Notes: a model not told the origin generated them from the letters alone. DNA of 64,000 nt from Pycnopodia helianthoides (GCA_032158295.1 CM063244.1:29799715-29863714); one strand, 5' to 3'. Counted from the stretch's first letter, positions 56,001-64,000 are shown. Numbers and translations are program-made.

Positions 56001-58689
56001 GAAATATATTCTGGATGCAGTCAGTTTAGTGATAACAACCCTGGATGTTTCATTGTGCGGTAGGCACCCTTTGTACACTCACAGTGCTATGCTTCCATTG
56101 CGCTGTACAAAGAGAGAACAAAAGATGACGGAATTTCAGAGATCAAGGATTACAAGAGATCGATAGGCTGCCATTTCAGAGGTAAAACAACAACAATCAG
56201 AAAATGGAAATGCACAGCTCTGTTCACTCGGCAGATGGGATGGGCCAAATAGCAATCTACTTATGACCTCCAGCAAAGGGCGCCCTACTGAAATGTGCAT
56301 AAGCTCTATACGGTCATTGCTGTGGCTGCCAGGTACACAGAAAAGACAGTGGCAGTAAAGATTGTCAAGAAAAATCGGACTCTGCACTTGAGCTCAAACC
56401 AGGGTGACCAGATTTGTATTAGAAAAAAAAGGGGCTTTCATTTTAATTTACTCACTAACAACACATTTGAGTCAATGAAAATGTTATTTTTTCCATACAC
56501 ACAACAAAACATCAAGACGATGTTTTAATGTACTGTAGACCAATACATTTCCTCTGAAATAAATCATGTGCATTTCTAATTGTTTTTCTTTTGTGCTCGA
56601 ACCGTATAGAATGTTGTTTAGTCTGAAATCAATATTGTACTTTCACATTTTACTTTATCCTCAAGGCTACCAGGAATACTGGAAAAACAATTGCGGGGAG
56701 GAACGTGGCAAACCCAAGCGCCATGCTGCTTGCTGGATGCTTACTGCTGAGACATCTGGGTCTGAATCAACATGCTGACCTTATTAATTCTGCCGTCATC
56801 AAGACAGTCATACAAAACAAGGTGAGTTGAAGTGTTTCCCCTACCTACAAAAGTATAGATCTATAAAATTGTGCATCACAGAGGGAACTATATACATAAT
56901 TATACCACACCTGCAGATTTAGTTGGTATTTAATTGGTGTAACACCCATCCCGTGTCATCCTTTATTTTGCCATGTTAACAGCTGCGACATTCCAAAATT
57001 TTGTTTTGGAATCCAATAAAGATAAATATTGGCCGCTTCACAGTGTCGGTTCTAAAATGATCGTTCCCTGCCTGTTTGTCTGAATGAGGCAAGGTCTTGT
57101 CAAAGTGGACAAGGTTGGTGTCAACATGGAGTCGTCCGTATAGTTAAGAATGGGTTTTAGAATATTCAAAGTGTAATGCGGACAAGTTGCCGTGTCTATT
57201 TTGTGTTTATTGTGAAAACAATTCAAATGACAAGGATCTATATGTGAGTTATATAAAACAAATAAATGCATTTCGTTCAAGCATTGTTGCAGAATATAAT
57301 CACTCTGTGAAATTTGGCTTTTCACTATCACACGGCCATGCCTTGACTCACGGATTAGTCCAGAGTTCACCTCTTGATTATATTTTGTGACAATGCACTC
57401 AAATGCATCAAGTATTTGAGGGTTAATTATACGTTTGTAATGTTAAGTAATCCCTTTCAAGTACACTTTGTGTTAATCGCTTTTCTAGGTTTTGGCTATG
57501 AGAGAGCTGGTTTGTTATTTCTCAATGTTTTTTACTAGTGTGCTCTTATTATTAATTTATGTGACTTGCGAGTCTTGAGTCAGTCCCTGGTGTCAACTCA
57601 AGTCATGATAGTCAAGTTTAGGTTTGAGTCTGAGTCTTGCCGATGTGACTTGAGTCTTGTCTGAGTCACCAAAGTCATCACTTAAGTTGTACTGGGCTCA
57701 TGTCTGTTTGGCATTGCTGCAGTGCTATAACTAGACATTTTCATTCTGCCTGGGGGGGCAAAGTGTTTATGTGTAGGGAGTTTTTAAGGTTAGGGTTTTG
57801 TCTAGTCAAAATTATCAAGGAAGATACAATCAAAGTAACCTGTGAAAGTTTCAAGTGACTATTTTACAGTGTCTGCTTATTGAGAAAACAGCAAGAAATA
57901 TGTTGTGGAATTTGCATCAATAACGTTGAATCCATCCATGTTCAGTGGGTAACAAACGCATCTCTGGCCGTACTGAGGGCAGCATTTAGACGGACACCAA
58001 GAATTTGTTATTGAGAATCAAACTTTTCTACATACTTTTAATGATTTCAATTAACAGGGGCACTTAAGACAATGCTTACTATCATTACCATCTTTATAAC
58101 AAGAAGCCTTTAAAATAAAAATCTCACAATTTATTTTCGGGTCATTACAAAAGTATGACCATATCAGTTATTTTTTCCAATTGATAACAATGTATATATT
58201 TAGTTGATGTGCTGAACCATACATTTATGCATTACTGAGCTGACGGTCCGATTCAGAGCATGTTACCTTCTTGATCATGCACTGCCTAGCCATAGCACAA
58301 ACATACAGGAAATAGGCCTGCTGGAATTTCCGATTGAGGGCGCATATCCTTTAAATTATTTTGATTGAGTCATAAAGTTTGCAGTCTGATTTAAATCATA
58401 GTATTATTCTTGCCATAGGTTTTTCTGTTGTTATTGTTGTTTTTTGTGGTGGACTGGAGGGGACACAGTCATGGTGGATGCAGTACTACAACCATTGAAT
58501 ACAAGCAATTCCATGCGTTGGATTTTGGAGCACTTTTAATGGTTACAGTTAACATACAGTATCAAGCATTAATAATTCTATTTCTTTGTCTCTTCTGCCC
58601 AGGTGCACACACCGGATCTTGGAGGCACAGCAACCACCTCAGATGTGGTAGAAGGGGTCATCAGGGAACTTCAGTCTGCCACACATTGA
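40973..58689 (+). CDS. IDH3G: IDH3G, NAD-isocitrate dehydrogenase gamma subunit, 10 exons
   Basis: The regulatory gamma subunit of mitochondrial NAD-dependent isocitrate dehydrogenase (TCA cycle) is encoded by exons 40973-41044, 43509-43571, 45024-45121, 45768-45950, 49062-49194, 51928-52062, 52804-52906, 55314-55460, 56666-56821 and 58603-58689. The predicted protein is about 391 residues against 393 in human. Residues 1 to about 45 are rich in Arg, Ser and hydrophobics without acids near the start, a mitochondrial presequence. Family motifs: [90 protein letters not shown]. The last motifs and [10 protein letters not shown] favour gamma over beta or alpha. All junctions are GT-AG. Exon 6 contains one base too many for the frame (see that entry). 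The gene is tail-to-tail with SGCB. Confidence 0.92.
41251..41296. repeat. Hairpin in IDH3G intron 1
   Basis: TCGTAACCCTCC and its exact inverse enclose a GC-rich loop with a second nested palindrome (gacggtc / gagacc-like). About 200 bp after exon 1. Confidence 0.8.
41328..42027. mobile_element. Long inverted-repeat element in IDH3G intron 1
   Basis: aatttcgactattttggtca at 41328 and its inverse ending 42027 begin arms of roughly 190 bp (left to about 41520, right from about 41825) sharing accactttcaaaaa, catgacacacattct and aaaacttaccag. The unique centre is 41521-41824. No coding potential. Confidence 0.78.
42953..43079 (+). mobile_element. 127-bp unit: tRNA-Asn-like sequence framed by inverted repeats
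   Basis: GAACAAAGATATTGAC at 42953 and its near-inverse gtcaatttttctttgttc at 43062-43079 flank a 72-nt tRNA-like sequence at 42993-43064. The tRNA-like part has a 7-bp acceptor stem, intact D-arm, loop ACGTTAA (anticodon position GTT, C instead of U33), a T31/T39 mismatch and a weak T-stem. A box tagctcagttgg and B box ggttcaaatcc are intact. A second copy, same length, is at 45536-45662. Confidence 0.75.
42993..43064 (+). tRNA. tRNA-Asn-like sequence, probably pseudo
   Basis: Seventy-two nucleotides fold as a tRNA with GTT at the anticodon position. C33, a mismatched anticodon-stem pair and a poor T-stem argue against a functional gene. It belongs to a repeat (see 42953-43079). Confidence 0.45.
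43509..43571 (+). CDS. IDH3G: IDH3G exon 2
   Basis: Acceptor gtgcag, donor gtgagc. Encodes [20 protein letters not shown]; the RRN.. segment is a plausible presequence cleavage region. Confidence 0.72.
45024..45121 (+). CDS. IDH3G: IDH3G exon 3 (PGDGIGPE)
   Basis: Acceptor taatag, donor gtaaat. Encodes [20 protein letters not shown], the nucleotide-proximal motif of the isocitrate/isopropylmalate dehydrogenase family, and ends inside an Arg codon. Confidence 0.93.
45536..45662 (+). mobile_element. Second 127-bp tRNA-like unit
   Basis: It has the same layout as 42953-43079: gaacaaatatattgac, gccaacattagggc, a 72-nt tRNA-like stretch at 45577-45648 with loop ATGTTAA (U33 present, GTT anticodon), then gtcaatttttctttgttc. 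The match extends over the flanks of the tRNA part and stops at the inverted repeats. Confidence 0.75.
45768..45950 (+). CDS. IDH3G: IDH3G exon 4
   Basis: Acceptor ccacag, donor gtaagt. Encodes [37 protein letters not shown] and NNVRL. It starts and ends within Arg codons. Confidence 0.9.
45985..46150 (+). mobile_element. tRNA-derived SINE
   Basis: tggctagtgcataaagggct is a tRNA-like head with an A-box resemblance, and gatttgattcctggc near 46034 a B box. The tail becomes AT-rich near 46140. In IDH3G intron 4. Confidence 0.5.
46387..47308. mobile_element. Penelope-like element remnant with inverted long terminal repeats
   Basis: Left arm 46387-46688 and right arm 46991-47308 are inverse copies, roughly 95% identical, the right with about 18 extra bases near 47060. 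Outer ends are atatattcggtttgcgg and inverse. The inner ends contain ctgacgatgactagagcaag, a motif widespread in Penelope-like elements (known pattern, from memory). The 300-bp centre holds ttataaatag at 46960-46969, a TATA-type box just before the right arm. No reverse transcriptase remains. It lies in IDH3G intron 4. Confidence 0.65.
46995..47040 (+). ncRNA. Degraded hammerhead-ribozyme-like motif
   Basis: ctgacga, a GACTAG/CTAGTC stem with loop agcaag, then AAAAC and gttgagacc. A hammerhead core would need GAAAC; the right arm has AAAAC, and the inverse left arm (about 46632-46682, minus strand) has GCAAC, so each copy is changed at a different core base. An unpaired U after ctgacga is non-ideal. 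Probably inactive. Confidence 0.35.
47309..48042 (+). other. IDH3G intron 4, remainder
   Basis: No additional gene or clear repeat seen. Confidence 0.4.
48043..48170. mobile_element. CAG-flanked MITE, family GGGYCGATTTCAC
   Basis: The element 48046-48167 begins gggtcgatttcacc and ends gtgaaatcggccc; CAG at 48043-48045 and 48168-48170. The interior repeats the palindrome actagt in ggactagtcct, gactagtct contexts. Confidence 0.83.
48308..48622. mobile_element. TTAA-flanked MITE, family AGGTATTGTACAC, opposite orientation
   Basis: The element 48312-48618 is the reverse complement of 25179-25516, with aggccctgtacactattgg at the left and gtgtacaataccttt at the right; TTAA at 48308-48311 and 48619-48622. 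Confidence 0.88.
48672..48760 (+). repeat. Dispersed repeat, partner at 5190-5265
   Basis: ttgaaaaacacaagac..gagtttactggccc..atcactggcctcgggcctg matches the reverse complement of 5190-5265. Confidence 0.7.
49062..49194 (+). CDS. IDH3G: IDH3G exon 5 ([14 protein letters not shown])
   Basis: Acceptor gtacag, donor gtaagt, ends in phase 0. Encodes [15 protein letters not shown] and [16 protein letters not shown], which in this form is gamma-like. Confidence 0.93.
49600..49725 (+). mobile_element. Non-LTR retrotransposon 3' tail, fragment
   Basis: tttttgtaaagcaccttgaaa followed by an AATT-rich tail resembles the 3' ends of LINE-type elements. Weak. Confidence 0.35.
50025..50757 (-). mobile_element. 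Inverted-repeat element, inverted partner at 39961-40600
   Basis: Ends tagccttgctcaaggcagtc and caacgccttgatcaaggcta, inverse of each other. The copy contains about 370 bp (near 50100-50470) absent from the 40-kb copy and carries the empty target site of the MITE. Confidence 0.68.
50769..50860 (+). pseudogene. Fragment related to the 18211-18297 exon
   Basis: The frame from ACG 50769 reads [16 protein letters not shown], against SQPEFLPTEVGKLWKA on the minus strand at 18297. The DNA is also similar (ggaaaactatgg, gccaca/gccata). The start codon position is ACG. It suggests a related Harbinger remnant. Confidence 0.45.
51054..51169. mobile_element. Degenerate GGCCCAATTTC-family MITE
   Basis: Left end gggccaaacttcatggcactgctta, right end gccatgaaattgggccctg; the interior is short. 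It abuts the minisatellite at 51170. Confidence 0.6.
51170..51880 (+). repeat. 87-bp minisatellite, 8 full copies plus a partial
   Basis: The unit begins gatcactggatcacaaccg and ends ccaataaaccaacct. As 87 is divisible by 3 and the unit has no stop in one frame, a 248-codon open frame of 29-residue repeats ([16 protein letters not shown]..) results. Units 6-8 are essentially identical; 3 and 5 share variants, implying recent and higher-order expansion. It ends about 48 bp before IDH3G exon 6, and is intronic. Confidence 0.97.
51928..52062 (+). CDS. IDH3G: IDH3G exon 6, apparent 1-nt frameshift
   Basis: Acceptor ttacag, donor gtaaga. Following the phase-0 end of exon 5 the exon reads AGT GTT TGA, a stop. 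Removing one T of the run at 51932-51934 gives [20 protein letters not shown], aligned without gap to family members, and makes the exon 134 nt, the length needed to meet exon 7 in phase. The remainder ([20 protein letters not shown]) is well conserved. Either an assembly error or a real disabling indel. The acceptor lies about 48 bp after the 87-bp minisatellite. Confidence 0.88.
52449..52757 (+). repeat. Three degenerate tandem copies, about 110-bp unit
   Basis: Each copy contains atattgcaggctggcatag, tatcatt, ccacagaggatgat and gactggtcggacagtagg-like segments. In IDH3G intron 6, ending 46 bp before exon 7. Confidence 0.85.
52804..52906 (+). CDS. IDH3G: IDH3G exon 7
   Basis: Acceptor ttttag, donor gtaaaa. 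Encodes [20 protein letters not shown] and MIVDNCCMQ, ending in phase 0. Confidence 0.93.
53290..53520 (+). mobile_element. L2/CR1-like 3' end
   Basis: tttaacgatgtacacaaatg and gaaataaatggaatgtaatg before an A/T tail resemble LINE 3' ends. No coding match recognised. Confidence 0.35.
54560..54715 (+). mobile_element. Non-LTR retrotransposon 3' tail
   Basis: gtgccttgagcgttttgtaag, ggcgctgtataaatatg and a TTA-repeat tail (about 54686-54697). Same style as 2230-2350. Confidence 0.6.
54955..55275 (+). mobile_element. tRNA-derived SINE, fuller copy
   Basis: B-box-like gggttcgatagc at 54971, gagcaaggcacttaaccat, gagttgagaaagtttgagg and the 3' end gcactatgtattagaacc. Same family as 10325-10610. 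A third partial copy (ttgtgtccttaagcaagac) is near 55880-55940. Confidence 0.68.
55314..55460 (+). CDS. IDH3G: IDH3G exon 8
   Basis: Acceptor caatag, donor gtaagt. Encodes [31 protein letters not shown] and FAVFET in 49 codons. Confidence 0.93.
55461..56665 (+). other. IDH3G intron 8
   Basis: Contains the partial SINE near 55880-55940; otherwise nothing recognised. Confidence 0.4.
56666..56821 (+). CDS. IDH3G: IDH3G exon 9
   Basis: Acceptor ctcaag, donor gtgagt. Encodes [20 protein letters not shown] and [15 protein letters not shown] in 52 codons; NTGK matches gamma subunits. Confidence 0.92.
56822..58602 (+). other. IDH3G intron 9
   Basis: Several cttgagt/gagtcttg repeats near 57560-57660, otherwise no element or exon recognised. 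Confidence 0.4.
58603..58689 (+). CDS. IDH3G: IDH3G last exon
   Basis: Acceptor gcccag. Encodes [20 protein letters not shown] and [11 protein letters not shown] at 58687-58689. Confidence 0.92.
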   Translation: MHTPDLGGTATTSDVVEGVIRELQSATH

Positions 58690-60630
58690 ACAAGATTTTG
58701 TATATCTGTTTACAATGATTTTATTATATGTTATATATCCAAAGGAACTTCATTTTATAGGTTTTAAAGAATGCATGACAAATGGTGCAATAATGCTCCT
58801 AGAATACTGTACAGCTTTAGTAAGTTTCAAATAATATCCACTGAGTGTTAACAACTCGCTTTTAAATTGTGTTTATAAAGGAACATTACAGAATTGGTTA
58901 GAAAAAAACTTGTAAAATATACTTTTTGATCACAGATTTACATAAAACTCACACGGTCTAATGATGATGATACATGTAGTAGAAAACATCCCTTGAAATA
59001 TTTTTGTCTGAAATGCCATATTTGAGAAATGAATAAACTAATTTTCCGATTAGAGTTTATCGCTCAGTGAGCATTTTATTCGTTTATTAAATCTCACGAT
59101 TTCATACAAATGTGTAATCGTTTTTTCACTATTTTCTTGTGACCCAGATGGCCGATCGATCTCAAACTTCTACAGGTTTGTTAGCAAAAACCAATTCTTT
59201 AATGTTCCTTTAAGTAATAATTTATTTCCAGAAATACTGAGAGAAGGTCAGACTTTTAACTTTTTGAGAAAATCCACTGTGGACTTGCTCCAAAATGTGA
59301 AACAGATACATCTTTTAAGAATTGTTCATGTTAACAAAAAGATATTAACATTTATATTGTGGCAAATCTTGTTATTAATAAGCCTCAAGTCACTTTACAA
59401 ATACAAGCATTATTGTTCTTGTTCATCTAGAAATGGGATTGTTAATTTTTGCATGTTGGATGGGGGCACCATTGTACTTAACTTTTAAAGTTGATTGTTT
59501 GATCATCTTAAACTCTTGGTTGAGATTATACGTGATTAAAATTTATTGTTAACGACAGCTGTTGTTTTTATTGTACCATGTTGTCCTATATATATATATA
59601 GATAATTAGTTTGTGATTTAAGTGATAGATAACTAGGTGTATTGTGCATCGAGTTATTCTTACTGTATAACTAACTGTAGTGCACAGGATTGTTCAACTT
59701 GTAAAATGGTGTGACTTAACCTTTTGATACAAATATTTGCATCGTATCAGGACACATCCATGTTTGTGTGCAAACCTAAAGTAAAACCTTGACATTTTGT
59801 AAAGCTGTGTTTTCTTTCTTTTTATTCCTGTGCATAATAGAATCTATCAATTGAACTTGTGTGTGTACTTATGTATCTCTTCTATGCAAGTGTGTTGGTT
59901 CAAACAAGCACATAAGCTCTATACAACAATAATTCGCTCCTCAGTCATGCACAAAATTTGTGAATGTGAAATCAAGAGTTAGCGCTCCTGTCAATATATA
60001 GCTCTGGTGGGGACTTCCTGGTAGTGCAGTAGAATTATTCTGGTGGCTGTGAATTCTGGATCAGTTGATCACCAAGCTAGCATTATGAATATGTACTAAC
60101 AGGCCAACTTAAACCTTAAGTAGCAATGGGCATCAGTTAGCATCCTACACACAAGGCTATGGGGTTCATTTATCACTTTCTTTGCATGTATTCTACTTTC
60201 AGTTGCTATCCACACAAGGCTATCGGTTCATTTATTTACAGCAAAAAATTGAGGTAAGCCTCAGACATACTTTAAAAACATAAATAAACTAGCTATATAA
60301 AATTGCACATTGTTTTGATAATAATACCACTGAAAGTAAACAAATCACAATTAAAACCTCATTGCCTGGTGCATATTTCTCTCCATCCTACAATCTAGAC
60401 TGTTTTAAGAGAAATATCAATTACTACTTTCAGCCCCCCCAAGTTGTTTTCATCTTAAATATTTTCTTCTTGTAGTCCCTGACTAAAATTGGCTTATAGC
60501 CTTCCTTGGGGCAAACATGCATAAAAGAAGAAAAAGATAAAACTAAAGAGTAAAGGTTATGTTGTGTTATTGACAATCCTGTAAACTATTTTCTACTGGG
60601 CTACGATAATGTAGAACTCTGCTACTTGTC
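58690..60630. other. IDH3G-SGCB convergent intergenic region
   Basis: Contains the 3' UTRs of both genes, running toward each other over 1.94 kb, and a TTAA MITE. A (TA)n run lies at 59588-59600. No other gene seen. Confidence 0.6.
58875..59213. mobile_element. TTAA-type MITE, family AGGAACATTACAG, second copy
   Basis: The element 58879-59209 is the reverse complement of 21070-21456 (aggaacattacagaattggt at the left, inverse at the right). The left target is now ATAA, the right TTAA. It probably lies in the IDH3G 3' UTR. Confidence 0.83.
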
Positions 60631-60840
60631 TTAACACAGGGTCACTGTACTTTCTAAGTTAGCACATGTGTGTTGTATCTTAGCTTGCACTTGTACTTGG
60701 AATACTCTACCGCTCGTCTTACATACACAAAGCTTGTAGACAGTAGCTCTTGGTCGATTTATTACATTTGTTGCAGCTTTAGGAATCAAGGTCGAATTGA
60801 GATAGAGACCGCGACTGCCATCAAGGATTAATGTAGACCG
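60631..60840 (-). CDS. SGCB: SGCB last exon (Cys cluster)
   Basis: Acceptor atttcag, 69 codons and TAA at 60631-60633. RSTLILDGSRGLYLNSTLIP, then YKLCVC..C..C. It matches human NSIILNGSVMVSTTRLP and YKLCMC in order. Confidence 0.9.
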   Translation of the reverse strand, partial: RSTLILDGSRGLYLNSTLIPKAATNVINRPRATVYKLCVCKTSGRVFQVQVQAKIQHTCANLESTVTLC

Positions 60841-63800
60841 CTGAAATAAAAAGACAAGTTCAGTTCATTTGGAGGTGTGTTAGGATTGTAGTTGTATTCA
60901 AAGCTCCAATAGCCCACATGCACGAGCGCCATCTTGAAAATATACCGCAATGCATTTTGGGAAACTAAGAACAGTTAAAAAGTGAACCAAGCTGCCAAGA
61001 TGAATGCTATACTGTAGTTTACATGTAACTATGCCAGGTTTTATAGTTGTGTATCTCATTGCTTCAAGAATCCTTTGTGTGCCGATCATGCGCATTGGGA
61101 AATGCATATGNNNNNNNNNNNNNNNNNNNNNNNNNNNNNNNNNNNNNNNNNNNNNNNNNNNNNNNNNNNNNNNNNNNNNNNNNNNNNNNNNNNNNNNNNN
61201 NNNNNNNNNNTCAAAATATAATGTAACCAATAGTCAGTCATGTAATCAGGTACAATTCCAATACAACATGCAGCAACACTAAGAAATCATAGCTTTAAAG
61301 TGTGTAGTCTTGAGGAAGAAGAGGAACTACCTCAAATTACACAACGAAAAATAATTAAATGTTTCTGTTTCTTTAACACAGTCTTCCGGCATTCACTAGT
61401 AAAGTAAACTGTCAGCACACTCATGATAACTTTGTGATTTCTAGTTTACTAGTTATTACCTGTGGAGAAGTTATCTGTAATGACTGTAGTGTGTAGGCCT
61501 TAGTTGGAGCAATGATCTCCTTGTCTTTGTCAGTATGGAAGATAATGGTACCAGACTGTGGGTTGATGACCTTCAGACCTTTATGACCTCTCATAACAGT
61601 CTCTCCAACTTTCACTTCAACTGATAATTCAAAATAATTAAAGTGGTTAACTTTAAGTAAAGAAAATAACCCATAGGTATGAGTCTGACACATTGGTAGT
61701 TTCTTACCTAATAACTATTGTTAAAGGGTTGCCCTTAACTTTCTCAGTAATAAGCCCATCAATATATAGTAAGTATGCATTTCAATTTGTGTCCAATGGG
61801 ACAATGCTGTAGGAATGATCTATACATCATACACTGATTTACATTCGGTTTATTTATTTATTTATTTATTTTTTTAACACCCAGATTTTGTCAAATTCAA
61901 TCACTCCATTTTTTGAAACATAAATACGTAGTGTAGCCAAATGAATCAATAAGTTTGTGAGATATATATAGGGTCGTTTACAAACCCATCAATTAAACTC
62001 TTACCACTTGTTTTCCAACTGCTACCTGCATCAATGTGAACCTGGTAATGGTAAAGAATTTTGAAAAATTATTCAACTGAACAAAGTGCACAATTGGAAA
62101 AAAAGGAGAACAAAAGGGAGTTTCAATTTGAAGTCTGACTATTAATAAAGTCCTTATGAGTACCAATCCTCACAGGAAATCTCTTTGAGTACCAATCCTC
62201 ACAGGAAATCTCTTTGAGAACCAATCCTCACAGGAAATCTCTTTGAGAACCAATCCTCACAGGAAATCTCTTTGACTACCAATCCTCACAGGAAATCTCT
62301 TTGAGTACCAATCCTCACAGGAAATCTCTTTGAGTACCAATCCTCACAGGAAATCTCTTTGAGTACCAATCCTCACAGGAAATCTCTTTGAGTAACAATC
62401 CTCACAGGAAATCTCTTTGAACTGCAGACAAAGTCTAGGAATAGATGTAAAAACTCTACTAATCAAAAGTGCCTGATTTGATTGCCGTAATCAAAATAAA
62501 CAGTATGAACAATCAAAAAGTCCCTGAAAATTCTCCACCATTTCACAAGTACTAAGGGACAGTCAATATGAGTTTTTTGTAATCATGTTTACTCAATAAA
62601 ATATTCCCTTGCATAACCTGCTCTTACAGTTGAGTTTTGAGCACTAATTTGCAGATCCTGTCCCAGGAAGCTACCAATGTGTCCATTGCTACTTAGGATT
62701 TTCTCTGCGTTGGTTTCTTGAGAGAAGCGTACAAGTCCTCCTGGAAGCAACTGCAAAGAAGGCAATCCATTGTGATCCAACTGAAGAACCCATATCACTA
62801 ATGCTGTTACCTAGACAAAAAGCAGTATAATAATCAATTTGTGTAAGATCTGAACAGAAACGATATATACTGCACAAAATCATAAAGAAAAACAGGGATT
62901 GACAATTTTACAATCCTTACCTTGCACTTTGCCTGCAGAATCTATTATTGTTAGAAATAAATATCACATACTGACATCTTGGCATAGTACATAGTAAAAC
63001 TAGCATCCATGTCTGATTCTAGGGCCCAATTGCATAAGCTATTTAGCAGAAAATACTGCTAAGCAAAGTTCTTTGCTAAGCATAAAAAATGAGTGGGGCA
63101 TAATTTTCAACAGTGTAAACTCTACATAACTTCAGCTGTTAACCTGTTTTTGCTAAGCAAGATTTTTCTGTGCTTAGCAAGTTTTTGTGCTTAATATACA
63201 CCAACAAGTATCCCAATGTAAACAAGCCTTAGTTAAAGGGGCTATGTCGTCATGATCAAAGCTGGCCTGTGGCTGTACATGGAATAATGAACTCTCATCC
63301 AGTTTCTGCATGTGTGTGCCCTCGCACCGCATCATATCAATGGAGAGTGTACGCATTCGTGCTGTAACAGGGTGAGAGTTTATATGTACAACCACAGGCC
63401 TGCTTTGTTCATGACGACAAAACCCCTTTAAAAGCTTTATTAGGTTATCCTTGGAATAATTGGGTCCATGATCTTTTTTTCTTGTCCAGTTTATTTTAAC
63501 GTTTCTTTTTTGATCCAAATTATACTCAGTTAGGACCCTCAAGGAAGGTAGTTGTGATAATCATACCCTACCACTCTAAGGAAAACATGGCAGAGGGAAA
63601 ATATACTGAGGATCAGCAAAGGAAGCCAGTTTTACTGTCTCATATGTACAATTCAAAATCTGTACACTATCATATTGTACAGATTAGCATCAATCAATAT
63701 AAACAGCAATGGCATGGCATTGTCTGCAAATCAATACTTACAGCTAAATTACCAATTGCAGTGATATACAATAAAGCTAAGAAGCAGTAGGCAAAGTATC

Positions 63801-63945
63801 GCTTTCTCCCTCTGAGCCCAGTCTTATGCAAATGCTCTTCATGCACTGGCACATGACCTGCTCTAAAGTTACTATTATGTTCTTTATTCACACGTCGTCT
63901 TTCCAAAGACTTCTCAAGCATTGACAAATTTCCATTAGTCCCTCT
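60631..63945 (-). CDS. SGCB: SGCB, beta-sarcoglycan (5 exons seen, two missing)
   Basis: Beta-sarcoglycan is a type II membrane protein of the sarcoglycan complex within the dystrophin-glycoprotein complex. Exons on the minus strand are 63945-63742, 62810-62628, 62041-62005, 61620-61460 and 60840-60631. Exon 1 here has the diagnostic ERRRVNKEHNSNFRAG and HKTGLRGRKRYFAYCF, with the membrane segment FAYCFLALLYITAIGNLA continuing VTALVIWVLQL in the next exon. The ectodomain follows (LLPGGLVRF, NSTV glycosylation-type site). The last exon has YKLCVCKTSGRVFQVQVQ and four cysteines in the spacing of the family's C-terminal cluster. The initiator exon lies beyond 64000. About 40 residues between 61460 and 60840 are absent, probably hidden in the N gap. 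No inactivating change seen. Confidence 0.9.
61111..61210. other. Assembly gap, 100 N
   Basis: Exactly 100 N, the conventional size for a gap of unknown length. It falls where one SGCB exon is missing. Confidence 0.99.
61460..61620 (-). CDS. SGCB: SGCB exon (ectodomain)
   Basis: Acceptor tatcag, donor GTAATA. Encodes VEVKVGETVMRGHKGLKVIN, SGTIIFHTDKDKEI and KAYTLQSLQITSPQ, matching the sarcoglycan beta-helical repeat region (human FFDPRTQNILFSTDYE). Confidence 0.88.
62005..62041 (-). CDS. SGCB: SGCB 37-nt exon
   Basis: Acceptor accag, donor GTAAGA; VHIDAGSSWKTS plus one base. It is inferred mainly because its phases join the neighbouring exons exactly. Confidence 0.6.
62158..62419. repeat. 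29-bp minisatellite, 9 copies
   Basis: Unit gagtaccaatcctcacagga plus aatctcttt; copies differ by single bases (gagaacc, gactacc, gagtaac). In an SGCB intron. Confidence 0.97.
62628..62810 (-). CDS. SGCB: SGCB exon (TM end and stalk)
   Basis: Acceptor gtctag, donor GTAAGA, 61 codons. VTALVIWVLQLDHNGL, LLPGGLVRFSQETNAEK and QISAQNST. Confidence 0.88.
63020..63195. mobile_element. Degenerate GGCCCAATTTC-family MITE
   Basis: Left end agggcccaattgcataagct with agcagaaaatactgc; right part tgctaagcaag, tgtgcttagcaagtttttgtgctta. The right terminus is lost. Confidence 0.55.
63233..63431. mobile_element. TTAA-flanked MITE, family AGGGGCTATGTCGTCATGA
   Basis: The element 63237-63427 has ends aggggctatgtcgtcatga and tcatgacgacaaaacccct with ggcctgtgg/ccacaggcc just inside; TTAA at 63233-63236 and 63428-63431. 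In an SGCB intron. Confidence 0.87.
63742..63945 (-). CDS. SGCB: SGCB exon (cytoplasmic tail and TM)
   Basis: Acceptor ttccacag, donor GTAAGT, 68 codons in phase 0. Contains VNKEHNSNFRAGHVPVHEEH and LHKTGLRGRK, near-identical to vertebrate SGCB, then the start of the membrane segment. Confidence 0.93.
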
Positions 63946-64000
63946 CTGTGGAAGAAACAAAACAAAAGTTGCAAATAAGAATGAAGTTAAATTCAAGCAT

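Overview
The window is eukaryotic nuclear DNA: intron-rich genes with GT-AG splice sites and consistent phases, about half of the sequence visibly repeat-derived, and one 100-N assembly gap at 61111-61210. The proteins are close to their vertebrate orthologues but the introns carry repeat families unlike vertebrate ones (CR1/L2-type tails, many short inverted-repeat elements, tRNA-derived SINEs). A marine deuterostome invertebrate, most likely an echinoderm, fits best; this is an inference, not proven.

Layout. 1-8500 (+): the last seven exons of ALDH1L, the cytosolic or mitochondrial 10-formyltetrahydrofolate dehydrogenase; the 5' part lies outside the window. 8500-12600: mostly featureless flank with a SINE. 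12600-19850: a PIF/Harbinger transposon pair, a Myb/SANT-like gene (+) facing a DDE transposase (-, broken by an in-frame TGA), with a 1.3-kb hAT-like element inserted just upstream of the transposase side. 20-28 kb: non-coding, with short inverted-repeat elements, one nested inside another. 28096-31170 (-): a two-exon class A GPCR. 32150-33078: a 0.93-kb TTAA-targeting element. 34558-39880: a 5.3-kb element with long terminal inverted repeats and a 10-bp target duplication that contains a decayed RecQ-like helicase, the best candidate here for something poorly described. 40973-58689 (+): a complete ten-exon IDH3G (gamma subunit of mitochondrial NAD-isocitrate dehydrogenase), with an apparent 1-nt frameshift in exon 6. 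60631-63945 (-): beta-sarcoglycan (SGCB), tail-to-tail with IDH3G, missing its first exon (beyond the window) and one exon probably inside the gap.

The host genes are not a functional cluster: folate/one-carbon metabolism, a receptor, TCA-cycle regulation and a muscle membrane complex. The unusual content is in the repeats. Several elements show target duplications: TTAA for five elements, CAG for four, 8 bp for the hAT-like element and 10 bp for the helicase element. One CAG element has its empty site preserved in a second copy of the host repeat 10 kb away. Two 127-bp units consist of a tRNA-Asn-like sequence framed by inverted repeats, and one 0.92-kb inverted repeat looks like Penelope-like retroelement termini with a degraded hammerhead-like motif.
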